The position numbers and the translations under genes were made by a program. The notes beneath the pieces were generated by a model, which was not told the origin of the DNA, made no database searches, and worked only from the letters and a program-made list of their open reading frames with translations. 64,000 bases of DNA from Adenophora triphylla var. japonica (lineage: Eukaryota > Streptophyta > Magnoliopsida > Asterales > Campanulaceae): positions 222,001-286,000 of the forward strand of contig JAFEMH010000987.1 of assembly GCA_022495995.1 (NCBI GenBank), written 5' to 3'. How positions within the stretch are numbered: the stretch's first letter is position 1; each line of letters begins with the position of its first letter. Below, piece by piece: positions 21,810-34,719 of the stretch.

Positions 21810-22373
21810 TGTTTTGGTGAAAAAACAATGGATCAAATCAAAGATCAAAATATGAGATTAGAAGGGCACAATGGAGTAAAATCGATGTAACAATAAAAAT
21901 AAGATGACACGATCATGTAACGAGGAAAGCCCTTGAGACAACTATCTCGCCGGCACAAAACCTCGGAAGGTGTTTATGGTCACCTTCATCCCAAACGGTA
22001 GTATTTATGTTTTAGTGAGATACAAATGCTTGAGCTATGGCGGAGTACAATAGCGTATGTGTGAACTGTGTGTGTTGTGTTCCAGCCATCCACTCTTTAA
22101 ATAAATAAATAAATAACAAGATAACTAAGGACCTAACAAACTACCCTAAAATCTCGGCATGATCCTCTTGATTCTTGACTTGGTCTTCTAACCGTTGAAG
22201 TGAGTCCTTAAGAGATATTTCCCACCTTCTATTTTTTCTGTATGAGAGATATAATAAAAATAATTAAATAATGATTTAATTATATAAGTAATTTTACCTT
22301 GACTGCTGGTTCGAAGATGATGACATGCTGAATGCTTTCCAAAATGTTGCAATCCTGAATTTTACCCATAACA
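21810..22373 (-). repeat. Tat-2 5' LTR (right in the window)
   Basis: 564 bp, tgttttggtg...cccataaca, followed by the duplication attag at 22374-22378. Confidence 0.95.
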
Positions 22374-22378
22374 ATTAG

Positions 22379-24452
22379 CCAGTCTGCTTATAATCGTATC
22401 ATGAAAGCAATTAAGCGGTTGTTCCCGAAAGAGAATAAGATGGTTACAAACTTTTATGAGACAAAGAAGCTGGTTGGGTAGATTGGGCTATGTTATGAAA
22501 AGATTGATGTGTGTAAGAATGACTGCATGCTATTCTACAAGGAAGATTCACAGAAGACTGAGTGTTCAATTTGCAGAGAAAGTAGATATAAGCCAAATCG
22601 GAGGGGTAGTTCAAAACCCAAGAAAAACAAACCACATAAGAAGTTGCGTTACATGCCGTTGATTCCAAGATTGCAATGCCTCTACGCATCTAAATCTACT
22701 GCAGAAGCAATGTGTTGGCATAAGGAAAGTTTGTGTGAAGAGGGTGTGTTGATTCATCCCAGTAATGGGGAGGCATGGAAACACTTTGTTAAGACTTATC
22801 ATGACTTTGCGTCTGAAGTAAGAAATATACGGTTATGCATCTGCTCTGATGGTTTCAATCCGTTTGGTCCTGGGGCAAAATCTTACTCTTGTTGGCCGGT
22901 TATAGCCACTGTCTACAATCTTCCCCCTTGGTTGTGTATGAGTGATCCCTACATGTTCTTGTCATTATTCATCCCCGAACCAAACAGCTTTGGGAGAAAC
23001 ATTGACGTCTATCTCCGACCTTTGATGGATGAATTGAAACAGCTTTGAGAGGATGGGGTCGAAATGTGGGATGCTTTCAAGCGAGAGAATTTTAGCATAA
23101 AGGCTGCGTTGATGTGGACAGTTAATGACTTCCCTGCATATGGGATGTTATCGGGTTGGAGCACCCACGGGAAGATGGCATGTCCGTATTGTATGAGTGA
23201 CACAAAGTCTTTCACGCTCAAGCACTCTAGAAAACCATGTTGATTCGATTGCCATAGACAATTTCTTCCAGAGGACCACCCATTCAGGACCCAGAAGAAT
23301 GCGTTTAAAAAGAACAAGAATGACCATGATGAGCCCCCGATTCGTTTGAGTGGTGACGCGGTCTATAGGGAGGTATCTAGATTGCCCGATCCTCGGTGGG
23401 GGAAAAAGTTTTCAAAGAGCAAAATACAAGGGTTTGGGACTTCCCATAACTGGACCAAGAGGAGTATATTTTGGGAGCTACCATACTGGAAAACAAATCT
23501 CATTCGACATAACCTTGACATGATGCACATTGAGAAGAATGTATTCGATAATTTTTTTAACACGTTGATGGATTTCAAGGCAACAACTAAAGACACAGTC
23601 AAAGGTCGAATGGACCTTAAGGAAATCTGTAAGCGGCCGACCTTAGAGTTGTCTGAGGTCAATGGTAAAACAGTGAAACCGGTGGCTCAATACGTGCTTA
23701 CAAAGGAAAACAAACACCTCCTCCTGAAATGGCTCAAGGATTTAAAGCTTCCAGATGGTTATGCGTCTAACATTGGTAACTGTGTCAATGTAGAGGAGGG
23801 GAAAGTGCAGGGTTTGAAGAGTCATGATTGCCATATTTTGCTGGATAGACTACTTCCGATTGCTCTCAGGGATCTCTTGCCTGACAATATCTGGGTGGCG
23901 TTAAAAGAGTTAAGTGAGTTTTTCCGAGCGTTAACATCGACCACACTACGTGTTGATCACATGAAAAAGCTTGAGGAGAGCATCGTAGTGACTTTGTGCA
24001 AACATGAGAAGATATTTCCTCCTTCATTCTTTGATTCTATGGAGCATTTACCAGTCCACTTGGCATGCGAAGCTAGAGTCGGTGGTCCAGTTCAATACAG
24101 ATGAATGTATCAATTTGAGAGGTAATTGAATTTATTCTATTTCTAAATAATTTGAGCGTTAAAAATATACCTTCTTTAATATTATTTATGTTTTAATCTA
24201 CAAATGACTTTTAGGTATCTAGGCCAATTGAAAAGGAAGATGAGCAATAGGGCCATGGTCGAGGCCTCAATTTCAGAGGCTGTTATTATAGATGAGATTG
24301 TTGCCTTTGTCGGAACATATTTTCATCCTGATGTTGATACGAGATTGACTAGGTTTGGCCGCAATTACAATGGTGGTTGTCCGTCTAATGGAAACATCTC
24401 TGTATTTTCATCCCCTGGTCGGTTCCTCGGCAAACGGGTTGGTACGCGTATG
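22379..24452 (+). pseudogene. CACTA-2 TNP2-type transposase, central segment
   Basis: Resumes after Tat-2 with KRLFPKENKMVTNFYETKKLVG, YEKIDVCKNDCMLFYKED and ECSICRESRY. The transposase core follows: LCICSDGFNPFGPGAKSYSCWPV, LFIPEP, MWTVNDFPAYGMLSGWST, FWELPYWK, NLDMMHIEKNVFDN. Then comes the DUF4218-like part (LKSHDCHILLDRLLPIALR, HLPVHLACEARVGGPVQYR). A 90-base intron (about 24121-24213) precedes YLGQLKRKMSNRAMVEASI. Stops at about 22473 (TAG), 23046, 23240 and 24103 (TGA) each replace a codon that is sense in intact relatives. The segment is cut by the solo LTR at 24453. Confidence 0.9.
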
Positions 24453-26053
24453 TGTAAGTACCCAAATCTGGCTCATGCCTTCCGGTTAAATTTCCCGGCA
24501 ATTTCGGTAAGTTTTCCGGTAATTCCCCAGACCTTCCCAGCGTTCCGGAAACATTCCGGAACTGTTTTTAATTAAATAAAGGCTGAAGGGAATCCTTCCT
24601 AATTAAGAAACACGTTTTTTTAATTAGGAGGGAAGCTTCTAGAATAATGCCACCTTGCATGGTTCTAGAATGCTGAGTCATTGTGGATAAGACCGCACGG
24701 CCTCATTTGCAAAAAACTGCGGCTCGCACGGCTTCATTAGCCTTATCCAGACTGCCTATAAATAGAGCCCTCCTCTACCCATTTTGATCATCAACAAGAA
24801 GCATAATACTCTCATAATACGAAGAAGATCCCCCAAGAAGCTGCTGAAGGCTCAAGAAGGCGAAGAAGAAGCTCAAGAAGCCATCTCCCTCCTCCTTGAA
24901 GACCCAAGAAGAACCTCTCCTCCTAGCTCCGTCCGAAGAAGCGAAGGAAACGATTGGTAACCTCGCACGCCCTAACCTTGCATTTTAATTGATATACTTG
25001 CTCATTGCATTCATATATCTTGCTTGGGACTTGGCATTTATTCATAAAGATCATATCTTTATCACCCCCTTTCCCCTTTGCATGCATTAAGACCTCATTT
25101 GTCATAAAAATGTAGTCTTTTTCATAAAGGTGCATCCTTTGCACCTAAAATCCCTATTTTCCAATAAAAATGTCATCTTTATGCATCATTTGCATATAAA
25201 GATCAAATCTTTTTCAATAAAAACGCATCCTTTGCATCAAAACCCCTTTTTCAATGCATCATTTGCATAAAAATCAAATCTTTATGCATCATTTGCATAA
25301 AGATCATTTCTTTAAATCAAAAAGCATCATTTGCAACCTAAAAATGTCATCTTTTCATTAAAAGTGTCATTTTTCATCATGCATTTCCCCTTTCCCCCAA
25401 CCTTGGAACGGGCCGGTGTAAAAAGATCCTATCTTTACATCGTTCCTTCCATTAAAGGTTCATGATTTCTTTAGAAAGGGACACCTTGAACCCTATATCT
25501 CCGATTATCGCTTAAGAAAGAGTATGAAGCCTCTATACGAGCTCGACCGTCTTAAAGCGTAGGATTGATGGGCTAAGGACCCTCCTTTTCTAAAGAACCT
25601 CATCTTTGACCAAAAGAGAGTCATTCTCTCGATCACGCAAGTCCCGAGGGTCCCGAGGTTAAAATGCGATGATCATAAGTCATAAGATGAGGACGGGATC
25701 ATAATCCCAAATACATAAATTCCAAGGAATCCCGAGCGACAACCAACAAATGGTTTGTACGTCCGGAAGACAACTTGGGACATTCCCCCCCCTTATTTTC
25801 AAACACATGCACACAAAGAAAGCACGCAAGCAAACACGATTAATGAAATCTAGGGAGACTTGCTCCGGCAAGGCACTTTGGGTGAACGCCAAACGTTCTT
25901 CCCAAGGGGTAACTTAACCTCCGAACCCATAAAACCTTTTTTTCAAAGTTTTGAGGTAATCAAAATGGCGTGGCGACTCCGTTTTTCAAATAACTCGGAT
26001 GTCTTCAAACTCGCGTGAATCCAATAAACAAGAATTTTGGGCACACATTCACA
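24453..26053 (+). mobile_element. Solo Tat-like LTR (1601 bp) inside CACTA-2
   Basis: Starts tgtaagtaccc, ends cattcaca, flanked on both sides by gtatg (24448-24452 and 26054-26058), so LTR-LTR recombination has removed the internal part. It is the same family as 9649-11444. A TATA-like cctataaatagag lies near 24754. Rich in repeated 'cataaagatcatctttatgcatcatttg'-type words (25035-25380) that vary in number between the two copies. Confidence 0.93.
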
Positions 26054-26058
26054 GTATG

Positions 26059-27199
26059 TTAACCGCTAAAGATTTTGCCGCGGTCTCACTCTATATTTTT
26101 CTTAACTGTGACGAGGTTGAGGAATATGTCAAGTAAGTCATTGATGTTATGTTTACGCCTCGTCGATTAAATTATGCATGTTTAATTACCTGAATATGAA
26201 ATGCCTTGTTTAACCCTATTGCAGAATGTTTAAAGATTTAGCTCAGGATTTATCTCCAGAACTCATCGCAATTAGGACAGACAAAGAATTTCCAAACTGG
26301 CTAAGGAAATATGTAAATATTTCGTTTCATTCAAATTTATTCTACACACTCTTTTAAACATTCAATCTTAAAATTGTATTAAATTGGTTACATATTGTCT
26401 TATAGATGACTGAACATCCGGGTGATGCCAAAGCTGCGAGGTTAAGACATTTAGCAGCAACTTCGTACTTGAACGTTAATTTATACAACGGTTATTTCGT
26501 GAATGGCTATGTGTTTCATACCAAAGCTTATGGGGGCTCTAAATTAACGTGGAATAGCGGTGTGAAGCTTAAAGGAAACCTTGATTATTATGGTGTCCTG
26601 AAAGAAGTAGTCGAGGTGGAGTATTTGGGTGGAAACAATGTTGTCTTGTTCAATTGTTAGTGGCGAGATGCTGTGCAAGGTGTTAAGAAGCATGCCATAT
26701 TTGACCTCGTCGATGTAAAGGACTCGTCCAAACATGTTGGCGACGATGTCTTCATCTTAGCATCTCAAGCACAACAGGTATACATGACACCCTACCCTCG
26801 TCGGCGACTCGACGGATGGTGGGCTGTCTGGAAGACCAAGGCTAGAATCATGATTAACAACCTACCCTCGTCGACAACTACAGAGTCGTCATTAGAAATA
26901 CCCTATCAAGAGGATGAAATGCCAGTGCCACCTAATGTTTCATCAGCTAATCATCCATTAGATGATGTCACTCATATTCCTCAAAATGTTGATGAACCCG
27001 AGGAGAATTTCTTACCAGTGAATTTGCCACCTCCTCTGCCTCGTTCAGGTCATCTCGCGCACATTGAAATTGATGAATCAGAGGAAGAGGACGAGGACGT
27101 CGAACCAGAGTTTGATTCATCAGAGTCCGAAGACGAAGATGAAGAACTTGAGTTTTGTAGTAATTCAGAGTCCAGTGATGAGGATGGGGATGAAGATTA
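26059..27199 (+). pseudogene. CACTA-2 TNP2-type transposase, C-terminal segment
   Basis: Starts with an exon up to about 26130 (DFAAVSLYIFLNCDEVEEYV). An intron of about 90 bases follows, then MFKDLAQDLSPELIAIRTDKEFPNWLRKY, another intron, and 26406-26800: LRHLAATSYLNVNLYNGYFVNGYVFHT...KLKGNLDYYGVLKEVVEVEYL, VVLFNC, HVGDDVFILASQAQQVYM (DUF4216-like). A TAG at about 26658 replaces an expected sense codon after FNC. The tail to the stop at 27199 is highly acidic (EEEDEDVEPEFDSSESEDED), as usual for this protein family. Confidence 0.88.
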
Positions 27200-27491
27200 A
27201 TAATAGTTTAAAGTTTTATATGTATTGTGAATGCTGTAGATTATTATAAATTTAAATTTATTTTAGTATATTTAGATGTATTGTGAATGCTTTAAATTTA
27301 TTTTAAGAAGATCTGTTAATAAATTGTTTCCTATCGTTAAAGTTTTATATTTTAATATTTTTAGTGTATTTAGATGTATTGTGAATGCTTTAGATTATTA
27401 TAACTTTAAATTTATTTTAAGTAGATCTGTTAGTATATTGTTTCCTATTGTTAAAGTTGTATATTTTAATATTTTTAGTGTATTTAGATAT
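27200..27491. repeat. AT-rich duplicated spacer between CACTA-2 genes
   Basis: Two or three imperfect copies of about 110 bp: agttttatat...tatttagatgtattgtgaatgctt at 27215-27295, 27340-27395 and 27450-27490. No gene. Confidence 0.6.
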
Positions 27492-27543
27492 GAGTTCTAG
27501 TAGAGCGGGCAGGAAGACACGCCCCGTGTACATATCTATTACT

Positions 27544-27728
27544 CAGTGTTCTAAAAGACCCCACCTAAGGGCGCCTAGGCCCCGCCTAGGCGCTAGGACC
27601 CTCTCCAACGTCTAGTTCTAAGCCCCGCCTAGGTCCCGACTAATCCCGACTAATCCTGATTAGTCCCCGCCTAGGCGCTAGGCCCGGCTCTGGCGCCTAG
27701 CATCTGCCTAGCGCTTTTTAGAACCTTG
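27544..27728. mobile_element. hAT-type MITE (185 bp) inside a CACTA-2 exon
   Basis: Ends cagtgttctaaaa and ttttagaaccttg are imperfect inverted repeats, and the internal ggcgcctaggc/gcctaggcgc blocks fold back. The 8-bp duplication ctattact flanks it (27536-27543 and 27729-27736), the hAT hallmark. Confidence 0.9.
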
Positions 27729-28680
27729 CTATTACTGGGACGCAATCGTCCCGATCTGATACCGGTGCTACCGGTACTGATGATGTCGACCCTACACATA
27801 GTAGTACCAGCTCCTCCTCTGGGGCCGGTACTACTATGAGTCCTACTCCTATCGATTCTGAGGGGAGGACGTTTATCCGGATATCGCCACATTATGCACA
27901 GTAAGTAACTCTTCATTAATTTGATATAAGTTGGTTCCTTTTTGTTTTATATATAATTCATTATTTAAGTTAAAATGTTATTGTATAAATATACTTGGCA
28001 GGTTGTAGGTGCATAACCTACCCCCGGGATTAGCATTGGGCAGTATTGGCGGTCTCGGGTCATGCAAGAGTTTTGGCCCAACTGGAAATCATTGCCACAG
28101 GAGGAGAAGGAGTATGCTTGGGAGGAGTTTAAGGTAATGTGTTAATGATTTTTATTTAAAACTTAAATATTAGTTTGTTATTAAAATGTTATAATTAACA
28201 ATGATTATACTCTTTTAATTTTGTAATGTTATCATTATATGTTGTAGTTGAAATTTACATGGGCGCCGGATATCGACGAGGGGATGGTTAAACTTATTTT
28301 CATGACACAATGTCAGAAGTTATTTCGGGATCATATTGGTAACATATTTATCTATCCTTAATTAGTTTAATTAACAATGATTATACTCTTTTAATTTTAT
28401 AATGTTATCATTATATGTTTACGAAATATTCATATTTTTAATAGGTGTCACGGAGTCTAAATTTTATATTAAGCGGCTGGAGAAGGGATTAGCGTTTGAG
28501 ACACCGACTTGGATGACCGAGGAGGTGTTTCGTAGATTTTGCGAACATTGGTCGTCGGATGGGACGGTAGCGATCGCCCAACAGGCTCGGGCAAATAGAG
28601 TGGGCTCCTCTTGGTCGGCGACAAAGCATACAATGGGGACGATTAACGTCGGCGAGCATCATATGCTTATGGTATGTATG

Positions 28681-29238
28681 TTAGTTTAAATGTAGTGTAT
28701 GCATACTTTTAAATCATTTTATATACGTATGTTAGCTGGGGAGCCGTGTTGATACTATGAAATCCATGGTTTTAGTTTAATTGACTTTGAAACCAAACAG
28801 GACAGTTGTATGCACGTTGTTGGTGGGTGTTAGTGTAAATGATAAGAAATAAATGGGGTGTTAGTTTAAATGTAGTGCATGCATGCTTTTAAATCAGTTT
28901 ATGTAAGTATGTTAGCTAGGAGCCATGTTGATGCTATGAAATCCATGGTTTTAGTGTAAATGTAGTGTATGCATGCTTTGAAATCAGTTTATGTACGTAT
29001 GTTAGCTGGGGAGCCATGTTGATGCTATGAAATTCATGGTTTTAGAATAATTGACTTTGAAACCAAATAGGACGGTTGTATGCACGTTGTTGGTGGGTGT
29101 TAGTGTAAATGATAAGAAATACATGGGGTGTTAGTTTAAACGTAGTGTATGCATGCTTTTAAATTAGTTTATGTACGTATGTTAGCTGGGAGCCATGTTG
29201 ATGCTATGAAATCCATGGTTTTAGTGTAAATGTAGTGT
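28681..29238 (+). repeat. Higher-order tandem repeat in an intron
   Basis: The phrase ttag(t)gtaaatgtagtgtatgc or a close variant occurs at about 28682, 28860, 28952, 29130 and 29221. Spacings alternate near 179 and 92 bases, so the repeat is two copies of a 270-base pair made of a long and a short unit. Confidence 0.8.
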
Positions 29239-30391
29239 ATGTTTTCTTTTCTAAGATTACCCATAAATCCTAATAAAAGTAAATATTATACTCACAACTT
29301 TAGTGATTAAAGAGAACATATTTTTATCACAAGGATAATATGGGAAGTTAAATGTTGCATTTATACAATTTCAAAATAATAATCTCGCTTCTTTTATTTA
29401 TAGAAAAATGAACATGGCCCCGATGTCAATTTTTTGGATGTTTTTGTTAGCAAGCATGTTAGAACTCCTACATCCGCCTATCAACCTCCGCAGTGGGTTG
29501 ATGATCGATCTGCATTGGCCTTTGTAAGTAAACGATCATTAAATGACTTGATTTTGAATATGTAAATTTATTTATGTAGATTGTGTATATGATTATATTT
29601 GTTTGTTTTATTTTTGACAGAATAAATATCAAGCCGTCGTTGTTCCCGAAGGTACTCCTCCCGGCCAGCCCGTTCCATTCGTGCCTGAAGTTTGGCAAGC
29701 GGTCACCTCAGATGGACATCCAAAGAGAGGAGACCGAGTGTTAGGGATGGGGGATCGCGGGCTGCAATGCTCATCGTCGTCGACCGGCCGTCGCGCGAAT
29801 GTTTTCAGGCCCGATCCTCAGTATGCTTTGAGGATCGACTCTCTGGAGGCTCAGGTGGCTGAGGAGAGGAGCATGGCTGCAGAGGCTAGGGCACAGCTTG
29901 CGGAGGCACAGGCAAAGGCTGCGGAGGCTGATGCAAAGGCTGCGGAGGCTCAGGCAAATGCCGCGGAGGCTCAGGCACAGGTTGCGCAACATCGGGGGGA
30001 TACAGATCGTCGATTTGCGATGGTGATGGCTCAGATGCAGATTCTGGTGCAGCAGGGTAATTCCCAGTCTCCCCCCCCCCCCCCGAGTTGATTTTGTACT
30101 ATTTTATACTTTTTTGTAATAACATTTGTGATATTTGTTTGTAATAACATTTGTGATGTCCCCATTTCAAGTCTTCTCCCCCTCTCCCCGATTTTGGGTA
30201 CTAGGATGTCCCAATTTCCAGTCTCCCCCCGCCTCACCGATTTGGTACTGGGAGCCCCCGCCCCCACCCCACCAATTTGGTACTGTATTTTGGTTTTTAG
30301 ATTTATAGTTTTTGTTGTATCAATTGTTATATCAGGTACAAAAAAAAAATTATAATTGATATTTACGATTATTTTTTAAATTTATTGCATT

Positions 30392-30820
30392 ATCAGCGGC
30401 GGAAATTTTCGTCGCTGATTTAATTTATTTTAATTTAATTTTTATTTCAGCGACAGAATATTCCGCCGGTGAAATAAAAATTTAATTAAAGTAAATTAAC
30501 TCAGTGACGAAAATTTCCGCCGGTAAGTTAATTTATTTTAATTTAATTTTTATTTCACCAACGAAATATTCTGTCATTGAAATAAAAATTAAATTTAAAT
30601 AAATTAATTCAGTGACGAAAATTTTCGCCGCTGATTTAATTTACTTTAATTAATTTTTTATTTCAGCGACGGAATATTCCGTCGCTGAAATAAAAATTAA
30701 ATTAAAATAAATTAACATATCGGAGGAAATTTTCATCGCTGATATCATAAGATCACTGACGGAATACGATTTCCGTCGGTGAACACCGATGGAAATTGCT
30801 CTGTCATACCATTGCGGGGG
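30392..30820. repeat. CACTA-2 subterminal hairpin array, interrupted by the Athila-type element
   Basis: Repeated blocks of tcagcgacggaat / attccgtcgctga in both orientations separated by AT-rich arms. The best is a perfect 30-base palindrome at 30661-30690 extended by imperfect arms on both sides. The array resumes at 38151-38240 with the same ccgccggtga / tcaccg words. The 30092-30391 spacer holds only C- and A-tracts. Confidence 0.85.
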
Positions 30821-30825
30821 GATGC

Positions 30826-32404
30826 TGTTGGGGTGTTAACCTAATGGTTTATTTATATCCGCAAGCGCACGGGCTATTGTAATATAGCGAGTGCAAGTAC
30901 GGGTCGATCCCACAGAGACAGGGTTTACTTAGGGAATATTTTTGTCTTTAGAATAATAAAAAAGATTGGGGAGAGATAAAGTTGATTTTGGAAAATATAA
31001 AGAACATAAATAGAAAATACTTTTAATAAAACTCTTATAAAACGAAGCATTCTTGGGATTGGAAATCATACACATAACATTGTTCATCAAATTGTCATTG
31101 TCTTAAAAATATAGAGTTTTCATTTAAATCAAGGATGGTATGTTAGGCTTATGCTACTTCTCACGGTCAAGGCAATAGCGTTGTATTTTTCACTAATTAT
31201 GTCCTAACTGTTTGAGATTTTCGTTTACGTTACCCCCGCCCTGTCACAAACAGGCGTTCCGGCTTATCTCTAGCTGACCATAATTAGTAAGAATTCACTA
31301 AGAACGAGAGTCAACATACTTTCCATTAAAGGAACATCCCTAGGCCGTTGAACTACTTTCGTGATCAATGGAACCTAGTTTCATTATATGGTTCCGTCAA
31401 TCAAGATTCTCCGCTAGGTACTTCTCTCAATTGACTGAATCATACAAGTTGGATGTCTCCAAAATGTAAGGCATTTTGAGAATAATATAGAGAAATTGTT
31501 TAGATGAAGAAAGAAGACAAGACTATTCATTTTTTAGATGATGAACATGTATGTTTTTGAGTTTCCAACCCCAAGAATAAGGGGGATTTACTCACTAGCC
31601 ATCTAGAACATAAAAGCAATTAAAAATAGAGAAGAGAGTAAGAGGACTTATGATGAAATAGAAGGCAATGGATGAAAATGATGCTTCACTTTTATTGATT
31701 TTCTCCAAAGTACTTCAAGAACAAAATATGAACTTTGATCTTCAAATGATCTTTGGAAATTGATATCACAAGTGCTATACTATGGAATATCACTAGAATT
31801 CTGTATATAATTCGTCTGTAATGTATGTAAGACTGATTACAAAAGGGTCTTTTTATAAGGGGGAGGGAACTCTTCAAGAAGGTGCTTCCAAAAGGTGCCT
31901 TTTAGTCTGCAGTCACCACTTTGCACGGTCGTGTCAAGGGTTTTGCTCGGCCGTGCACCCTTGGCGCCAGATTTGAATTTGAATTTGGGAGACTTGCACG
32001 GCCGCTCCGAGACTAGCTGCACGGCCGCTCCAATAGTTGACACGGCCAGGCCAGTTCAAGGCTCGGCCACTCCATGGTTTGGGGCCAGAAATGGCCTGTC
32101 ATGGCCTTAAGTGAACGACCGCTCAAACAATAGCTGCATGGCCGCTCCTCCTGGATTTCAGCTTGTGTGTTCATTTTGCTTTGTTGTTCCTTCATGCTTT
32201 TGAACCAAAGTGTCCAAGCATCTTATTGATCATAAAAAGACTCTAAAAACCTGTCTAAAATGCATAAAACATATCAAAAGCGTAAAGTCTAATAAAATAG
32301 AGAAAGTAAGTAAAAAGTACTAAAAATGCTATGAAAAATGATGTTTTGTCCATGTAAAAGTATATAAAACTTAGGATAAATGACTATATAATAGTCACTT
32401 ATCA
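30826..32404 (-). repeat. Athila-type element 3' LTR (left)
   Basis: 1579 bp. It differs from the right copy mainly by a short extra segment near 32112-32140 (repeat of gcacggccgctc-type words) and lacks one ccccgc repeat found at 36996. Rich in tgcacggccg words at 31920-32140. Confidence 0.93.
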
Positions 32405-32419
32405 AACTCCCCCACACTT
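32405..32419 (-). other. Athila-type element polypurine tract
   Basis: On the minus strand agtgtgggggagtt abuts the LTR start, a form typical of Athila-group elements. Confidence 0.75.
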
Positions 32420-33930
<1,511 letters not shown>

Positions 33931-33937
33931 TTTAAGG

Positions 33938-34701
33938 TCATAAGCTCGACCCCTTTTTTCCAGTAAAAATGGGCGGTGAGTGGTATTGTAATGGTCTCTT
34001 ATCCTTAACAACTCGCCATTCCTTGCCCTTTGGCGTGATCGAGCTCTTATGATTGATGCATACGCGATATCCTGGTGTGCCTTTTTTCTTAGACCCCCTA
34101 CCTTTTGATTTTTCAACCTTATTATGCTTTTTAGGGTGCACATTTTTTTCACCACTATGATCTAAGGGCTTTTTAATTAATATTTTTGAGTCCTTGGATT
34201 GTGATTTCTCACCCTTTTTGCTATCATTTTTAGGAGTGTTGACTTCATGGCACGACTTCTTGAGATTTAAGTTTTTAAATTTGACCTTCTTATTTCCAAT
34301 ATTTAGAGAAAGAGTGCCATTCTTTACATCTATTACTGCACCAGCGGTGGCAAGAAAAGGTCTTCCTAGAATGATTGAAATTTGGTGATCTCCATCTCAA
34401 GGACTACAAAGTCGACCGGGATAATCAATTTCCCGATTTGACAAGGGACATCTTCCATAATACCCATCGGGTATTTAATGGAGCCATCCGCTAGTTGGAG
34501 AGAAATAGTGGTGGGTTTCATTTCCCCCACACCTAGTTTCTTACCTACCGAAAGCGGAATGAGGCTCACACTTGCCCCAAGATCTAACAAAGCATTATCA
34601 ACATTGTATTTACCTATGTTGCAAGGAATAGAGAAAGTGCCGGGATCTTTTAATTTAGGAGGAAGTTCCCTTTGTACAATGACACTTACTTCTTCTGTCA
34701 A
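33938..34701 (-). pseudogene. Athila-type protease and basic C-terminal tail
   Basis: From 34701: PPKLKDPGTFSIPCNIGKY, then the aspartic protease motif LLDLGASVSLIPLSV (D-L-G-A-S where most relatives have D-L-G-A-S-V), then VPCQIGKLIIPVDFVVLEM. A frameshift near 34370 leads to RKTFLATAGAVIDVKNG, the normal end of the Athila protease domain. The protein then becomes a Lys-rich tail (KKGEKSQSKDSK, GRGSKKKGT) and stops at about 33938. RT would normally begin here. Confidence 0.75.
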
Positions 34702-34719
34702 AGCGACAGTTTTATGCTC

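Larger units (their letters stand above)
12607..22373 (-). mobile_element. Tat-2: near-complete Tat-lineage Ty3/gypsy retrotransposon with antisense ORF
   Basis: Both LTRs are 564 bp, begin tgttttggtg and end aca, and are flanked by the 5-bp duplication attag (12602-12606 and 22374-22378). In element orientation the order is LTR, primer site, gag, protease, RT, RNase H, second RNase H, integrase, antisense ORF, polypurine tract, LTR. I count about 18 mismatches between the LTRs by eye (roughly 3%), so insertion is not ancient, yet the coding frames already carry several stops. It sits inside the CACTA-2 transposase gene. Confidence 0.93.
27492..30091 (+). pseudogene. CACTA-2 second gene: Transposase_24-like protein with Ala/Glu coiled-coil tail
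   Basis: Exon 1 starts at ATG 27491/27492 (MSSSRAGRKTRPVYI), is split by a hAT MITE and resumes at 27737, ending at about 27899 (Ser/Thr-rich, then FIRISPHYA). Next exons: about 28015-28132 (GQYWRSRVMQEFWPNW...WEEFK), 28246-28338 (FTWAPDIDEGMVKLIF), 28444-28670 (LAFETPTWMTEEVFRRFCEHW...ARANRVGSSW), 29404-29523 (DVFVSKHVRTPTSAYQPP) and 29622-30091. The tail (29870-29990) is an AEAQAKAAEA repeat predicted to be helical, then a basic/Gln stretch and a Pro run encoded by a C-tract. In CACTA elements this product is the DNA-binding partner of the transposase. Apart from the MITE no obvious stop was seen. Confidence 0.65.

Noticed and set aside
19506..21855. Many 60-95 codon plus-strand frames opposite Tat-2 gag-pol
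   Set aside because: Mirror frames of gag-pol without conserved motifs; the only supported antisense gene is at 13448-15078.
30031..30355. Frames on both strands around the C-runs
   Set aside because: Low-complexity non-coding sequence after the stop of the CACTA-2 second gene.
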